The notes under the pieces were generated by a model. The model was not told the DNA's origin. It saw only the letters and a list, made by a program, of their open reading frames with translations, and made no database searches. DNA of 64,000 bases from Amyelois transitella (Eukaryota > Arthropoda > Insecta > Lepidoptera > Pyralidae). The position numbers and the translations under genes are program-made. Location: contig NC_083520.1 of the NCBI RefSeq assembly GCF_032362555.1, positions 8,494,001-8,558,000 of the forward strand. Direction: 5' to 3'. This document shows positions 25,800 through 37,893 of this stretch, one piece after another. How positions within the stretch are numbered: position 1 is the stretch's first letter; each line of letters opens with the position of its first letter.

Positions 25800-27060
25800 T
25801 CCGATGTTTTATAGATGAGTAAAAATAAAATTTAATTGGATAGTTTTTATTTTATCTTTTAATATTCATAGTACATAATTATATTAATTTGATTTTTGAT
25901 TATTTTGATGTTTCGGTAACATTTTTACCTGTCTATAAAATGGTAGACCACCATATGCGTCTAGCTCTTTAGCATAACGACCCCACCAGCACCCAACTAG
26001 CATAATTATGAACATATTTAGATATAAAAGGCTAGTGTAATAATCCATTATTCTTCAAGATAAACATAACAATAAACAAACTTTTTGCGTCCAACCGAAA
26101 TGGAGTAAAAATGACCAATTTATTCGCAATTCTTTATTTAAACTTCTTATACAATAAAGTGCGAACGAATGAGTGACAAATAGCTCGGATACGCATCCGA
26201 AATAAACTAGAGGCCCGGTGTGTGCGCACCTTTTCACGTGTATGCCGACTTATTGGGGTTCCGTATAATAAAATGCAAACATGGAACCCATTTTCTTTGA
26301 AGAATCGTGTTCTTTCTACTCATTCTTAAGCCAATTTTCATCCAGAACGTAACACGATTATCCACGGGTTTCAACCGATGATTATCGATGTTAAAATTGC
26401 TAAATAATTTTACCTACCTAACCTACGTATAATGCCCTGTTCATCGTCACTTTCTTTGGTTTACTTATTGAGCAAGTGTAAATGTCAGTGTTCTAAAGCT
26501 TGTCCCGGAAAATATCAAACTTTTCCCACTACAACTGTTACTCATACTCATAACTTTTCACAATCTCCTTTCAATTATTGGTAAGTTAAATGAAAAGGAT
26601 TAGAATATTATTCACTTTTTTATATTTCTATCTTCAGTTTGTGTGTTAATACATCTCTGTTCTCTTTCATAAAATAAAGGTTTTACAAACAAAACACAAA
26701 TTCAAACCAGCAAACGTCGAATTTAAAAAAAAATTGAAAATTCCAAATCTAAATATAAAAACTGAAGGTACTGAACCATCACCCAATATAGCTCGAACTT
26801 AGCCGATTTTTTTCATAAATTGTTCCTGAGACCCGGTGTGGTCAGCTCCACGGAAGCTGACACTGGCAGCTGAGACTTTTTATCCAATGCGACAAAAGAA
26901 TAGATTAAAAAGAAGTATGAATAAGTTTGTAACTGAAGTATTTCAACGCGTTTTAGGGTAAATAAATTTTAATGCGATGTCTTGAAATGGCGCAAAGGTG
27001 GAAGAGTTTATAATATTATTTTATCTGAATTAAATGACGGTCTTTTGCCAATCTTTATCG
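25800..27060. other. AT-rich DNA, no gene
   Basis: No repeat or exon recognised. A GC-rich patch with GCGGCGCCGCGCTGGCGCC occurs further on, at about 28020-28050. Confidence 0.5.
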
Positions 27061-27064
27061 TAAA

Positions 27065-27130
27065 AGGTTTTATGTAAGTACGTATGTACTTACATAAAAC
27101 CTAATATATATATATATATATATATATTAT
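27065..27130. repeat. 17-bp palindrome next to a (TA)n run
   Basis: AGGTTTTATGTAAGTAC (27065-27081) pairs with GTACTTACATAAAACCT (27086-27102) around GTAT. An AT dinucleotide run follows to about 27127. Confidence 0.9.
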
Positions 27131-27595
27131 GTATATACCTATTAATATATTTATTTTAATTAATATTAAAATATTATTTTCAGGCAAGACTCTCCCATAT
27201 CAATAAAAACGGATATTAAAAATGCGAAAGTAAGTTTGTTTTTTTTTGTTACATCGCAGTTAAACTACCGGACCGACCGATCTCCATTAAGTTTTTCATT
27301 TTAATTGTATGAATGAAACATACATAACATGTATTTACTTTAAACTACAACAACTGAATAACTTGATGAATACAAAATAAAACTTCTTTTATAAAAAAAG
27401 ATTTAGAATTGTAGGTACATCTAACTATTAACTTAATAGTAGTTTTTCCAGCACTGATTAGAAATGTTAAACAATGGAAAGACTATCTAAGCCCTGTTTT
27501 CGGTGAGGAGCTAAGACTAGATCTGTTTCGAATAACCAATTAGAATACTTAGCTTCAGTGGAAATGGATCTCCCCCGTTTTGGTGGAAACCGGGC

Positions 27596-27725
27596 CTTAG
27601 GCAATGGTCCTAACAACCTGTCACTATTGAAATCTCAATTCCGTCATTAATAAAAATAGAGTGAAGGTAAGTTACTTTCCAGAATGTTGCCTCTGTCCTC
27701 TCCGTAAGGGATAAAGGTGACATAA
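27596..27725 (+). repeat. SINE-A copy, decayed
   Basis: 'AACAACCTGTCACTATTG' and 'CTCTCCGTAAGGGATAAAG' are recognisable. Faint further pieces occur at 28130-28200 (minus) and 28440-28490 (plus). Confidence 0.6.
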
Positions 27726-27769
27726 TTTTTCAATTCCAACAAGTAGTTCCTGAGATTAGCGCGTTCAAA

Positions 27770-27910
27770 CAAACAAACTCTACAGCTTTATAATATTAGT
27801 ATAGATTCTACATAAGTACCAAATTTCAACAAAATCCGTCCAGTTAATTTTGCGTGAATGAGTTACAAAGTACATCCATCTATTTTTACAAACTTACGCT
27901 TTATAGGATT
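27770..27910 (-). repeat. LINE 3'-end-like repeats
   Basis: 'TTTATAATATTAGTATAGAT' and 'AAATTTCAACAAAATCCGTC' with 'TTTTGCGTGAATGAGTTAC' are typical of lepidopteran LINE ends. Similar scraps are at 8200-8290, 27195-27300, 49270-49320 and 53395-53450. Confidence 0.5.
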
Positions 27911-28473
27911 TAACATGCAGCTTCTCCATTCAAATTTAGGTAAATATAGGTATATGTTAGGTCTTGTGTATGTCTGCAGCCAACACATACGGCAGCGAGT
28001 GCATTCTCACTAAAGGAACGCGGCGCCGCGCTGGCGCCGTACGCATTTCTGGAGACGTCTCAGTGAGCATTGGCGCATTTAAAACATTCGAAATAATATA
28101 CATATAATCATTATATGATTTAGAAGAGAGTACCTTGCGAAATAGATAGAGCCAAAAGTCTTAAAAAACTGAAAGACCATGTTAAGATGTACAGCTTTGT
28201 AATGGAAAAATATTTTAAACTTTTCAGGTAATGTTTAAAATTACTAACTCGTGTCACACAATACTTCTTCATTGCTTAAAAGATGATAGTTGGAGCCAAA
28301 ACTGACAAGACACGAAGGTGTAGTTGGATGGAATGGACTCTCAGAGATAGGGGCACGTTGCTAACCCATTGCCTTAAAGACCAACTTTGAGATCGCTACT
28401 GGGACTTTTAATTACCGAGTCTCAAATCTATATGTCAACTTATCTCTAGACTATTGACCCTGTCAAGCCCGTT

Positions 28474-28791
28474 ATGGATAAAGATGTGTTATTAAATATG
28501 ACAAGGCACAGAAAACCCCCTACACTCGGTACCGCAAGAGCTAAGGGTGTAACAACACGCCACTTTAAAAAAAAACTGAAAACATTGGAGCTAAAAATCC
28601 AAAAAATGTTCGAAGATGCAACTGAGAACACACAACGGGAGACAACTGAAAATTCTTTTTTAATTCTATCCAAAAATTCTAACCTCACTGTAGGTATCAT
28701 TGCCCAACTCTGTCTTACCCAGCAGAGTGGTGGACGGGCCACTGGTCACAGCGGCCAATTCACGACGTCAGCAGTGAACGACGCGTGCTAA
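28474..28791 (+). other. Open reading frame of 105 codons, unrecognised, partly SINE-derived
   Basis: The frame starts in a decayed SINE-A end (ATGGATAAAGATGTG is the SINE 'GGATATAGACGTG'). It then encodes a lysine/glutamate-rich stretch, HFKKKLKTLELKIQKMFEDA, that could form a helix, and ends inside the direct repeat 28761-28870. No family is recognised. It is most likely not a gene, or is a fragment of an old element. Confidence 0.2.
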
Positions 28792-28870
28792 TCGGTGACG
28801 AATCTGTGAAATTGGCTCGTCGCAACTTCAGTCAGACTCGCCACTAGCCGCTGTGAGTCCACGAGACAAG
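28761..28870 (+). repeat. Direct repeat, copy 1
   Basis: 'TCAGCAGTGAACGACGCGTG', 'GGCTCGTCGCAACTTCAGTC' and 'CTCGCCACTAGCCGCTGTGA' recur in the same order at 29171-29287. Confidence 0.85.
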
Positions 28871-29170
28871 ATACAAGCGTAAGTAATATAAGGACAATGA
28901 TAACGACTCTAAACATATGAATCTTAATCCAATCCCAACATTAGGGGTTCAAAAATTTTACCGTAGAAAGCCTAGGTGTACACTTTGGTGTTCCACGGCT
29001 CAGAAAGGTGATTATTACCCCGTCACGCAAGACCAATCTTCTTGAAATATTGCACACAGTAATTACGGAGAATTAACAAGGATAACCTATATGGTATCTT
29101 TCCAGAAGTAAAGTAGTATTGCAGTTCCATTGAGTGAGCCTACTTAATGGACCCTTAGTCCACAGGCGTC

Positions 29171-29287
29171 CACATTCGACATCAGCAGTGAACGAGAACT
29201 ACGCGTGCTAATCTGTGACAAATCTGTTAAATAGGCTCGTCGCGACTTCAGTCATACTCGCCACTAGCCGCATGAGTCCGCGGAACT
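29171..29287 (+). repeat. Direct repeat, copy 2
   Basis: Second copy of 28761-28870, about 85-90% alike by eye, with a small insertion (GAGAACT). It does not match any other repeat in the window. Confidence 0.85.
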
Positions 29288-29299
29288 AGGGGCAAGAGG

Positions 29300-31240
29300 G
29301 AATCAGCAGGATAATACATCTAAACTAAATAGGAAATGATAAAATTAAAGGGTTATTGCAAAGCGACGATACAACACGATTATCTGTTCATTTTTATTAG
29401 ACGTTAGAAGCATCGTATTTTTTTGGAAATCCTAAACTCCTACTTCACAAGCTCTTCTTGGTGGAACCAATTGACTCGAGATCTTCAGCTCCCGCGCATC
29501 TTATGTTTTGCGCGCACCTGACGACCGCACAGCACGTGAGTTTTATTGCTAGAACCATCAGCAGACTGGCAGATTGGCGATAAACTTCGCGAATTAGTTC
29601 ACGTCTGCAACGTTTTGTTTGAAGAGTTACGATCAAAAATGTTCATCATATCATTATATCTCAACATATCTATATGTTCCAGTAGTAGAAGGTAAATTTG
29701 TCATAAACTTGGCAGTATGATGATTTCCAGTAACTAACAGCATTCTTTATGATTAGATAAACAGGGACAGGACCATAAATTTAATTGGTATGTGGTATTT
29801 GTGGTAACAATGCACACAGCTAATAACTGAAACACATTAAAATTTATTAGTTTAAGATGTCTGCATGATGAATCCCCAAATATGACTAACCAACTGTTAT
29901 TCAAGGTGATAACATTCTTCCGCCATGTTACAAACAGAACATTTATCTTCTGTTCACATGTCTGCTTATAATAATTTAGTGGCACATCTGTGACGATTGT
30001 TGACACAAATTTGTGTGCAAGGAGCTGACTAAAAAAAAATAACTAACGACTTACAGCAGGCTGAACATGTGTGTTCCTTGGCCTCAACATTTAAAAATGA
30101 TGGAATTCCTGCACGCCACTCTACACTTTATGATCGATGTATTCAAATTTCAAATTAAGAATGCCGTTTTAGTTTTGAAAAAGAATACGCTAAGCTGTTA
30201 ACTGTAAATTTTGTCTAAATATTTCTTGCTATTATGGAAGTTAGGTAGTAAAAAGTTTTGTAATCTTTGTGTGCATCTTATGGTTTAGAAAATAAGTGAT
30301 GTTATGCCAAATCTTTGAAGAAATAACTTCGTCTGGAATATCTGAGAGTCTGTGACCCATGACCCTGCGACTATTTGTCTATCACTTTATTTAGCGGAGT
30401 GTCATTATGTTTTTCTGGTGACGAAACGATTACCTGTCAAATGCCTTCATAATAACTTATCTTAATTTGGGTCGGAAAGCAGATGTTTATGAACGATTTA
30501 TTTTTTGGGTAAATTTAATGTTCGTGGGGTTTACACGACTCTTCAGAGTGTGATGCTTCAAAGCCTTAGAAATGTAAACTGTGTGACTGATTCTTAAAAA
30601 CCGCCCTTATTAAAAGACTGTTGTTGCCAAGATTCCTTAATTACTGTAAAAGTTTGTAGAAGCCTATAGATTGTCTGAATATATCCATAAAATCATAATC
30701 ATTATTGCCATTGCATTGTAGGTATGTATATTTAGTAAAAAATATATACGAAATATAGTTGGGAGACGAACCTAGGACCCCATTTTTCGTCCTCCGGGAA
30801 GAGGAAGACCCAGTGCTATGAAAGTACCTATATCTGAATTAGATGACATTTGCCTTTTTAAAGGTTCAAAAGGCAATGCCTCGCTATATTGCTCCCCATC
30901 AGAAATTTAAAAACAAAGTTTATTGCTGCAGACATAAAAATCTAGACTATATTACTTATTATGACAGTATTTAATATCCTCCTGTCTTAATAATCATCAC
31001 CAAGGTTTTAATTTTAAGTCATTTACAACATTCCGCGAAACTGAGCCACGGCATATTCCTAACTTATTGCACTGTTTGATACACAAGCATAGATTTGCAA
31101 AACGGAAATACTAGATCTAGGTTGCATACTAAGCCTGGACAATAGCCCGTCACCTGTCGCAAGGTGGCGCGTGCCACTGGCCTCGCACGTGTTTCGACGT
31201 GTCCCGTGTAGGGTCACCAGGCTACTGATACAATAAATAA
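29300..31240. other. No gene recognised
   Basis: Short minus-strand frames at 29445-29636 and 29734-30006 show no domain. From about 31225 the sequence is a SINE-B tail. Confidence 0.5.
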
Positions 31241-31250
31241 TAATAATAAA

Positions 31251-31537
31251 TATATACGAGACGGAGTGCCGTGTGGTTCCCGGCACCAATACAAAAAAGA
31301 ATAGGACCACTCCATCTCTTTCCCATGGATGTCGTAAAAGGCGACTAAGATATAAGCTTACAAACTTGGGATTCTTTTCTAGGCGATGGGCTAGCAACCT
31401 GTTTGAATCTCAATTCTATCATTAAGCCAAATAGCTCAACGTGGCCATTCAGTCTTTACAAGACTGTTGGCTCTGTCTACCCCGCAAGGGATATAGACGT
31501 GACCATATGTATGTATGTACCTATGTATATACGGGAC
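31251..31537 (+). repeat. SINE-A copy inserted into a SINE-B tail
   Basis: Element 31263-31525 with full head. TATATACGAGAC (31251-31262) and TATATACGGGAC (31526-31537) flank it. The sequence on both sides belongs to the 3' end of a minus-strand SINE-B. Confidence 0.88.
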
Positions 31538-31763
31538 AAATTACACAGATTGAGTAAGCCTCGAAGTGAGTTCGAGACTTGTGTTACGAGATATTAACTT
31601 AACAATACTATATTTTATAATAAATACTTATACATATAGATAAACATCCAAGACCCAGGCCAATCAGAGAAAGTTCTTTTCTCATCATGCCCTGGCCGGA
31701 ATTCGAACCCGGGACCTCCGGTGTCACAGACAAGCGTACTACCGCTGCGCCACAGAGGCCGTA
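31538..31763 (-). repeat. SINE-B, tRNA-headed SINE, full copy
   Basis: On the minus strand the head reads GGCCTCTGTGGCGCAGCGGT (A box region TGGCGCAGCGGT) and later GGGTTCGAATTCC (B box), as in a tRNA. A body with 'GATTGGCCTGGGTCTTGG' and a 3' part 'AACTCAATCTGTGTAATTTG'-like follow. The tRNA-like part is a SINE promoter, not a tRNA gene, since the cloverleaf end is replaced by SINE body. Its 3' end is split by a SINE-A insertion. Confidence 0.88.
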
Positions 31764-32099
31764 GGCAGAGGCAGAGGTTTTTCTTCTCCTGGAGTAAGTC
31801 CGGGATACTCTATGGATAGGAATCCGGGGTGCGCGTTTTGTGCTAAAACTTCAGCCAATTTAGGATCATGGGCTGGGTCTAGTATTCACACGGCCCTCAC
31901 AAGAGGAGGTGGGATGAGGGTGGAGAGAGGGATTAATAAAGTACCAAGACTTATTTCACATTCGACTTTATTCAAAACTAAGACATAAAATTTCTCAACA
32001 ATTCCAGACGTTTAAACTAAGATATTTATCAAAATGTTTGGACAAACTTTCAGAACTGTCCGGCAAAATTGTGGCGACATGGCAGCCCTACCCGAATAG

Positions 32100-33800
32100 G
32101 GCTCCGTTATAGACACCTGTAAAATTGTATCAGGTGGTGCGCTCGTTGTAACTATTACTTCTAACGCGGCTGCCCTTTGTTTTTTTTATGGTGACGCAAA
32201 CAGCGGTGTTTGACATTATTGGTGTGCTGGATAATTAATTCGTTGATTCAAAATTATACAATTTGATATTATAACTATTGATCTGTAGGCTCCCTAATTC
32301 GTGGGTATCACGATTCTAAGAAATAAGACTATTAAGACTTATTTCTTTTTTTAATAGGCACTTAAAACGGATAATAATTGTCAAAACACACTACATTAAT
32401 ACAAAAATAAAGGTTTAGATCGTATTTATACCAACAAGAAACGCTGAAAATGTTAACGTTAGTAACGTACACGTTATGTACAAAACAAGGCTTAGGTAAC
32501 AATAAGATTACAAATAAAGCAAAAAAAACACACACACTCGTATTAAAATTAAAACGGAGCCGAATACAAAAGAATAAAGAAGATGGTGTTAACCACACCT
32601 TCTTAATTTCCACGCCTTGGAGGAAAAAATCCTAATTAAATACCTTATAAAAACTTTATAATAATTAAATTACTTATAAATAATAATTTAATTAATAACT
32701 ATCACTACATCGTATAAAGCAATATCCTGTATGTATCCTTAGATCTTTTAAACTACACTACGAGGACTTCTTGGCAAAAGGTCAGGACAAGAGTTCCCGA
32801 AACCACCGAGCTTTCATGAATAGAGTAATGAATGTTGATGAATCCAGATATCTTGGTAAGTTAAAAGATGCAATCTCTGTCTACCCCTCCGGGAAAAAGG
32901 CTATGTATAAATGCTACCCGTGCGAAGCTGGGACAGGTGGCTAGTATCATCTAATTTGGAAGAAAGGAACAGCTCAGTGAGCTCCATCGTCCAGGATCCA
33001 AGACCCAGGTTATTATGTCCCAGAATTACTCCATTTTGACCTCCATACCTAACTGTTACAAGGAAACCAAACCTGACTTGGAGTATAGTTGTTGAACAGG
33101 ATGTGCGTATCCCTTAGTTACGACTTACGACGTAAGTTGGAGTTGTTTTCTAAATTTCCGAGATCCACACAGTCAGTAAGTACATAATTAAGCATATGTT
33201 ATTTTTTTTTTTTGAATATTTATTATTATTAAGACCTTTTGGAATATGAAAGGTGCTCTTTTTCGCGACCCCTAGTCCCCTTTTACGCCCCGTTATAGAC
33301 ACCTGTAATGTATCAGGTGGTATGCACGTTGGAAACATTGTTTGTTTTGTCTTTTGACCCAACTTAAAAAAGGAGGTTCTAATTCGACTGTAGTTTTCTA
33401 CCGCATTCACATGAGATAAGGTTTCTGTAAAAGTAGATAGAAATAATAAAAAATAAGACATCTTGTATTAAATTAATTATAAAACAACCTAAACTAAAAT
33501 AAAGTAAAATTTCTAAAGTACAAGCTAAAAAAAATATTATTTCATTTCCTCCTTGGTTCCCATCATGCAGGCAGCGAAATTAAGATATCTTTCAGGAAAA
33601 CAGATGCTCTACTCGGCCAAATTAACGAATGTAGTATTTACATTGTGTTTATATGTTTAAGAATATATTTATATGTGGTCCTAGATAGTCAAGATTTGAA
33701 TGCTTGGAAAAGCTAGGAAACACTTCGCACTTTATTTGATTCTAAGGCAATTGAGATATTATGGGAGCCATCATTAGAACTTAAATACTAAATGTAAGGT
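32100..33800. other. No gene recognised apart from a LINE end
   Basis: Contains the LINE end 32760-32915 and the short repeat pair noted at 32095 and 33290. Short frames on both strands are not convincing. Confidence 0.45.
32760..32915 (+). mobile_element. 3' end of the RTE-like LINE
   Basis: Contains 'AAAAGGTCAGGACAAGAG', 'GTAATGAATGTTGATGAA' and 'TCTGTCTACCCCTCCGGGAA', the LINE C-terminal coding end with decay. The last 40 bp run into a 'CCGTGCGAAGCTGGG' LINE-end stub up to 32945. Confidence 0.7.
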
Positions 33801-33805
33801 AAGGT

Positions 33806-33930
33806 ACACATACATACATACAAGTCACGTCTATATCCCTTACGGGGTAGACAGAGCCAATAGTCCCGAAAAGACTGAATGGCCACGTTCAGCTGCTCGA
33901 CTTAATGATGGAATTGAGATCCAAATAGTA
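33806..33930 (-). repeat. SINE-A 3' half
   Basis: Minus strand: ACATACATACATACAAG tail, 'TTACGGGGTAGACAGAGCC', ending at 'TTGAGATCCAAATAG'. The head half is absent. Confidence 0.8.
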
Positions 33931-34864
33931 CACACTATTAAAAAAAGTCTGTGTCATATATCTTCCACGCCATTTGTGTATCTACCTATAGTTATTTTTT
34001 GCCGGATAGAGTAGTTTCATAATAGTTAAAAATATATTCTATCAAAATCTATTCAAGAATTAAACTAAATATTACATAAATAATGCACGTTTTTTTATTT
34101 AAAAGTAATAATGCATATAGAAACAGACTGTGATTTTTCGTATTAATTAAAAATCGGTTGAGTTTTCCAAATATTGTAATTTTTTTCAGAGTACCTGCAC
34201 TTCACTTCGTTTTTTTTTTTCACCAGTATAACAAAAAATCCATAAATCAACTGGGAGCTTCAGGGCATTACAAATTGCGTGGCACATCTGTAAACATGGG
34301 AAACTGTTTGCAAATAAATGTTATCCAACGCTCCATTCCTACTCCGACATCGCGGCGCCAACAACGGTCGATACTCACCAACCCTCTGCCAACCCAACCA
34401 AATGCAATAACACCCTAACTACACGTTCAACTAACAATATAAAAACACTTCTAAAACCAATCGGATAACAGAAAGCATACGATAGGAGTCAAGTTCTTGG
34501 AAGCGAATGGTAGTCGCCTAGTCGCTATTACCAAATTATTTATAAAGAGCCAGATGTTTAAGTGTTTTGTGGAAAACACTAGTTTTGTATGCTGGAAGCA
34601 TAAGTAATTGGAAAATTAGGGCTTAAAGTTTAAATTTGTAACTGTATGCTCTTTAGATACGAGTAGATAGTTAGATAAAACTCAGTATTACACCATAAGA
34701 ATAAAACATACAAAACAGACAGAGATGGTACAAATGCTTATCGCTAATGCAATCTCGTCAGTCAACCTTTGGGTGGAAAGAAATCAAACAGGAGATTGGC
34801 TTTCTTTAGGTTTCAATTCAGTGGCACTTAGTCAAATAATAAAACTAAACTTCTTACGGGTTAG
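33931..34864. other. No gene recognised
   Basis: An 86-codon frame at 34158-34418 has no recognisable family and no splice context. The rest is AT-rich. Confidence 0.45.
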
Positions 34865-35146
34865 ACGAAACTGTACCATACATACATATAATCACGTCTA
34901 TGTCCTTTGCGGGGCAGGCAGAGCCAACAGTCCTAAGCGGACTAATAGGCCACGTTCAGCTATTTGGCTTTAAGATAGAATTGAGATTCGAATAGAGACA
35001 GGGTGCTAGTCCATCGCCTAAAAAAGAATCTCAGGTTTGTAAGCCTATTCCCTAGTCACTTTGTACGACATCCACGGGAAAAGAATGGAGTGGTCCTATT
35101 CTTTTTTGTATTGGTGCCGGGAACCACACGGCACGAAACTGTACCA
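34865..35146 (-). repeat. Full-length SINE-A copy with 14-bp target-site duplication
   Basis: Element 34879-35132 on the minus strand, flanked by perfect ACGAAACTGTACCA at 34865-34878 and 35133-35146. Confidence 0.92.
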
Positions 35147-35496
35147 CTTAGTAAAATGTACCCCATAAGTTTACTCTTAAGGTATAGAAGGCTCAGTAAC
35201 AGCGTACTACCATCCACGCAAGTAAAAGCAGTAAACCACACAAGCTCTGGAGTGTGTGGCGACGTCAACGCCACACGTCACAACAATAAAAAAATAATAT
35301 CACGCGACGCTATCTGTCAAAAACAGAGAAAAACCTAAATCGCCTAATACAACCTTCGACACAACATTGTCGGAGCCGCGGTTCCCCAGGCATAACACCT
35401 AGCCTGGCGGAAGATCTTCCCTTTGGTGGCGGTCGAGCCGAATCATCGCTCCCGCTACAACTCCCTAAACTATCAGGGAATAAGTCACCTACAAAA

Positions 35497-35765
35497 TAAC
35501 ATACATACAATCACGTCTACATCCCTTGCGGGGTAGACACAGCCAACAGTCCCGAAAGACTGAACGAACACACTCAGCTGTTTGCGGGGTAGCCAGAGCC
35601 AGCAGTCTTGAAATACCGATAGGCCACGTTCAGTTGTTAGGCTTAATGATGGAATTGATAGGTAGCCAGTCCATTGCCCAAAAAGAATAATCCCAAATTT
35701 AGCCTAGGTAGTAGTTTAACCCTAGCCCTTAGTCGCCTTTTACGACATCCATGGTTAAACTATGG
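35497..35765 (-). repeat. SINE-A, two overlapping copies or an internal duplication
   Basis: Minus strand. The 'GCGGGGTAGACACAGCC' tail block appears at about 35530 and again at about 35585, then the rest continues to 'CTTTTACGACATCCATGG'. Confidence 0.75.
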
Positions 35766-36014
35766 AGTTTTAATTTTCCTTGTTACTGTTACGGGTACAA
35801 TAATGAAATAAACTATTATTTTTTTATTAAAAAAATTCTTAGGCGTTAGGATCTCCGTGCCATACCCACATCTAATAATGTTCTAAGAGTTAATGAACTT
35901 TGGAGACAGGTCTTATGAAACGTCTAGCGCCGCCGTGGAGCGCCGCCAATGAGTATTCTATCAATGCGTCACCTAGTCTCGTAACAGATATACCTACAGG
36001 TTGTTCTAAGCCTA

Positions 36015-36170
36015 GATACTCACGTCTATATCCCTTGCGGGGTAGACGGAGCCAACAGACTAAGAATGATTGTAAGGCCAACTTCAAGTGTAGGTATGGC
36101 TTGATGATGGAATTAAGATTTTTATAGTAACAGTGCTGGCCCATCGTCTAAAAGAAGAATCCCGAGTTTC
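36015..36170 (-). repeat. SINE-A copy, decayed
   Basis: Minus strand from 'CACGTCTATATCCCTTGCGG' to 'AGAAGAATCCCGAG', with indels in the middle. Confidence 0.75.
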
Positions 36171-36664
36171 ACTTGATAGACTTTTACAAACTGCGCTGGA
36201 ACGGAAGCAGTAGGGGCACATTATGCTATTTCTTGTAAAAGATAAAATATACAACCATTATTACGCTTCTGTCCTGGAAGAGTTGGAATAGAAACGATTC
36301 CACTACAAACTTCGCTCTCTAAGTATGTATACTTCTAAAGAAGAATCCAAGTTAATCTTTTCTTTCATCTATTTAATTAGGATTGTTAGAAATTGTAGAT
36401 AAACTTGAATTTTTCGTCTTGATCTTGTAACCATAACACCTTTTTCTTTGATAGACGCAAAGATTTGAAACAGCCTGTAGGTATATATGTTCGTACCCAT
36501 TCGTCACTCGTTGGCAGCTCAGCGCATTAGTTGTCACAATTCAGAGTTATCCGACTTGGCTACACGATCGAATCCTGTATATGTACATATAGGACAACCG
36601 CAAACCTTAGTTTTTTCTTTAAGTTTTTGACTAACGGGAGACGACGCTGCTTCCTAGTGTGTTC

Positions 36665-36860
36665 ATTCATTCATTCATATAGTCACGTCTATATCCCTTG
36701 CGGGGTAGACAGAGCCAACAGTCTGAGTCTGAGATTCAAATAGTGACAGGTTGCTAGCCCATCGCCTTAAATGAGAATCCCAAGTCTTAGTCGCCTCCTA
36801 CGACATCCATGGAAAATTAGATGAAGTGGTCCTATTCTTTTTTATTGGTGCCGGGAACCG
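36665..36860 (-). repeat. SINE-A copy with internal deletion
   Basis: Minus strand with intact tail and head (GGTGCCGGGAACCG). The 'GACTGATAGGCCACGTTCAG' block is deleted. The simple repeat CATTCATTCATTCATA takes the place of the TATG tail. Confidence 0.8.
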
Positions 36861-37207
36861 AATTTTCCCGGTTAGCGAATAAAATTACAGTATGTGCTGA
36901 TATTATGAATCAGGGAATTTTGTGATGAAAGAAGATATATGTATTAGTGACATGAATGAAAGCATGTTGACTAATCTACAAGGTGAGTGTGAAAACATTG
37001 GATGGGAAAAGCCTAGAGAAAACGAACGTATCATGAGGATCAAATCAGGAATCCAGGATATACTAATAGAAAAAGTAAGTATTTGTATTATAGGTAATTC
37101 AACTACTCGAATTATGGTACCTATGCTTAAAGATAAAAAAATTGTAGTAGTACCTATGTAGCTACTATTTTAATTTTCTGTGACATAAGTTTTTATTCGT
37201 ACAAAAA

Positions 37208-37345
37208 TCAGTTGAAGCGCCATCTAGTCTTGAAAAATTGCAATATTTCATTCAAATTATATAATAGGAAACTAGCGCCAGCTAACGGACAGTAGCAAAG
37301 ATAATTTCATATTTGCAACTGCCCGCTAGATGGCACTGCACTAAA
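37208..37345. repeat. Possible small inverted-repeat element
   Basis: 'GCGCCATCTAGTCTTG' and 'TTGCAATATTTC' on the left mirror 'TTTGCAACTGCCCGCTAG' and 'ATGGCACTGC' on the right, giving imperfect ends of about 25 bp. Immediately after, 37381-37422 is a 21-bp tandem duplication of 'CTTCCTTTCTGGATAACAA'. Confidence 0.45.
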
Positions 37346-37857
37346 ATTATAACAAGGCATAATGTCATATCTTCTCCCAATCTTCCTTTCTGGATAACAA
37401 GTCTTCCTTTCTGGATAACAAAAGTAGGAATAAAGTGAGTGATAACTTAACCTCAACATTTAATTACAATTAAAATAGGTATCTCTTATTCTATAATTTT
37501 CAAGGTCGCATTCCATTGCCACTTGCAATGCAACCAAATTGACGTCGACCTTATACCTACATATATTGGTGTATCCATAACTCTACACAATTGACGCTCT
37601 TCCACTTTATTTATTTTATAATTTATAATATAAGAGTAATACGTTTTATTGCATAGTTACATTTATTCGTAAAAGTAATAATCAGATTCCTTTAGTACAA
37701 CCTTCCATGCTGGCCCAGTAGCCAATAAATTATATATAGGTAGGTACCTACTATAGGAGTATATGTGATAACGTTTCAATTACAAAAGAAAGGGCTTCTT
37801 GCCCGTGATATTTTAAATAATATCATGATCATTTATTAATAAACCTCTAACTTTTAC

Positions 37858-37893
37858 GACTATCGGCTCTGTCTACCCCGTAAAGAATATACT
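37858..37893 (+). repeat. SINE-A 3' fragment
   Basis: 'GGCTCTGTCTACCCCGTAAA' is the only recognisable part. Confidence 0.5.

Noticed and set aside
28474-28791. 105-codon frame as a new small protein gene
   Set aside because: Its start is SINE-A sequence and its end is a duplicated repeat; kept only as a low-confidence open frame.
29262-29290. Hammerhead-ribozyme-like words (CATGAGTCCGCGGAAC), and CTGATGAGG at 15862
   Set aside because: The first lacks the CTGA part of the core and the second has no GAAA in place. No helix I or III could be drawn.
31059-31397. Minus-strand open frame of 112 codons, and a similar one at 35003-35338 (plus)
   Set aside because: Both lie largely inside SINE-A copies; the same peptide pieces ([20 protein letters not shown]) recur wherever SINE-A does.
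31681-31763. A tRNA gene on the minus strand
   Set aside because: A and B boxes are present, but the sequence continues into a SINE body that recurs elsewhere and does not close an acceptor stem.
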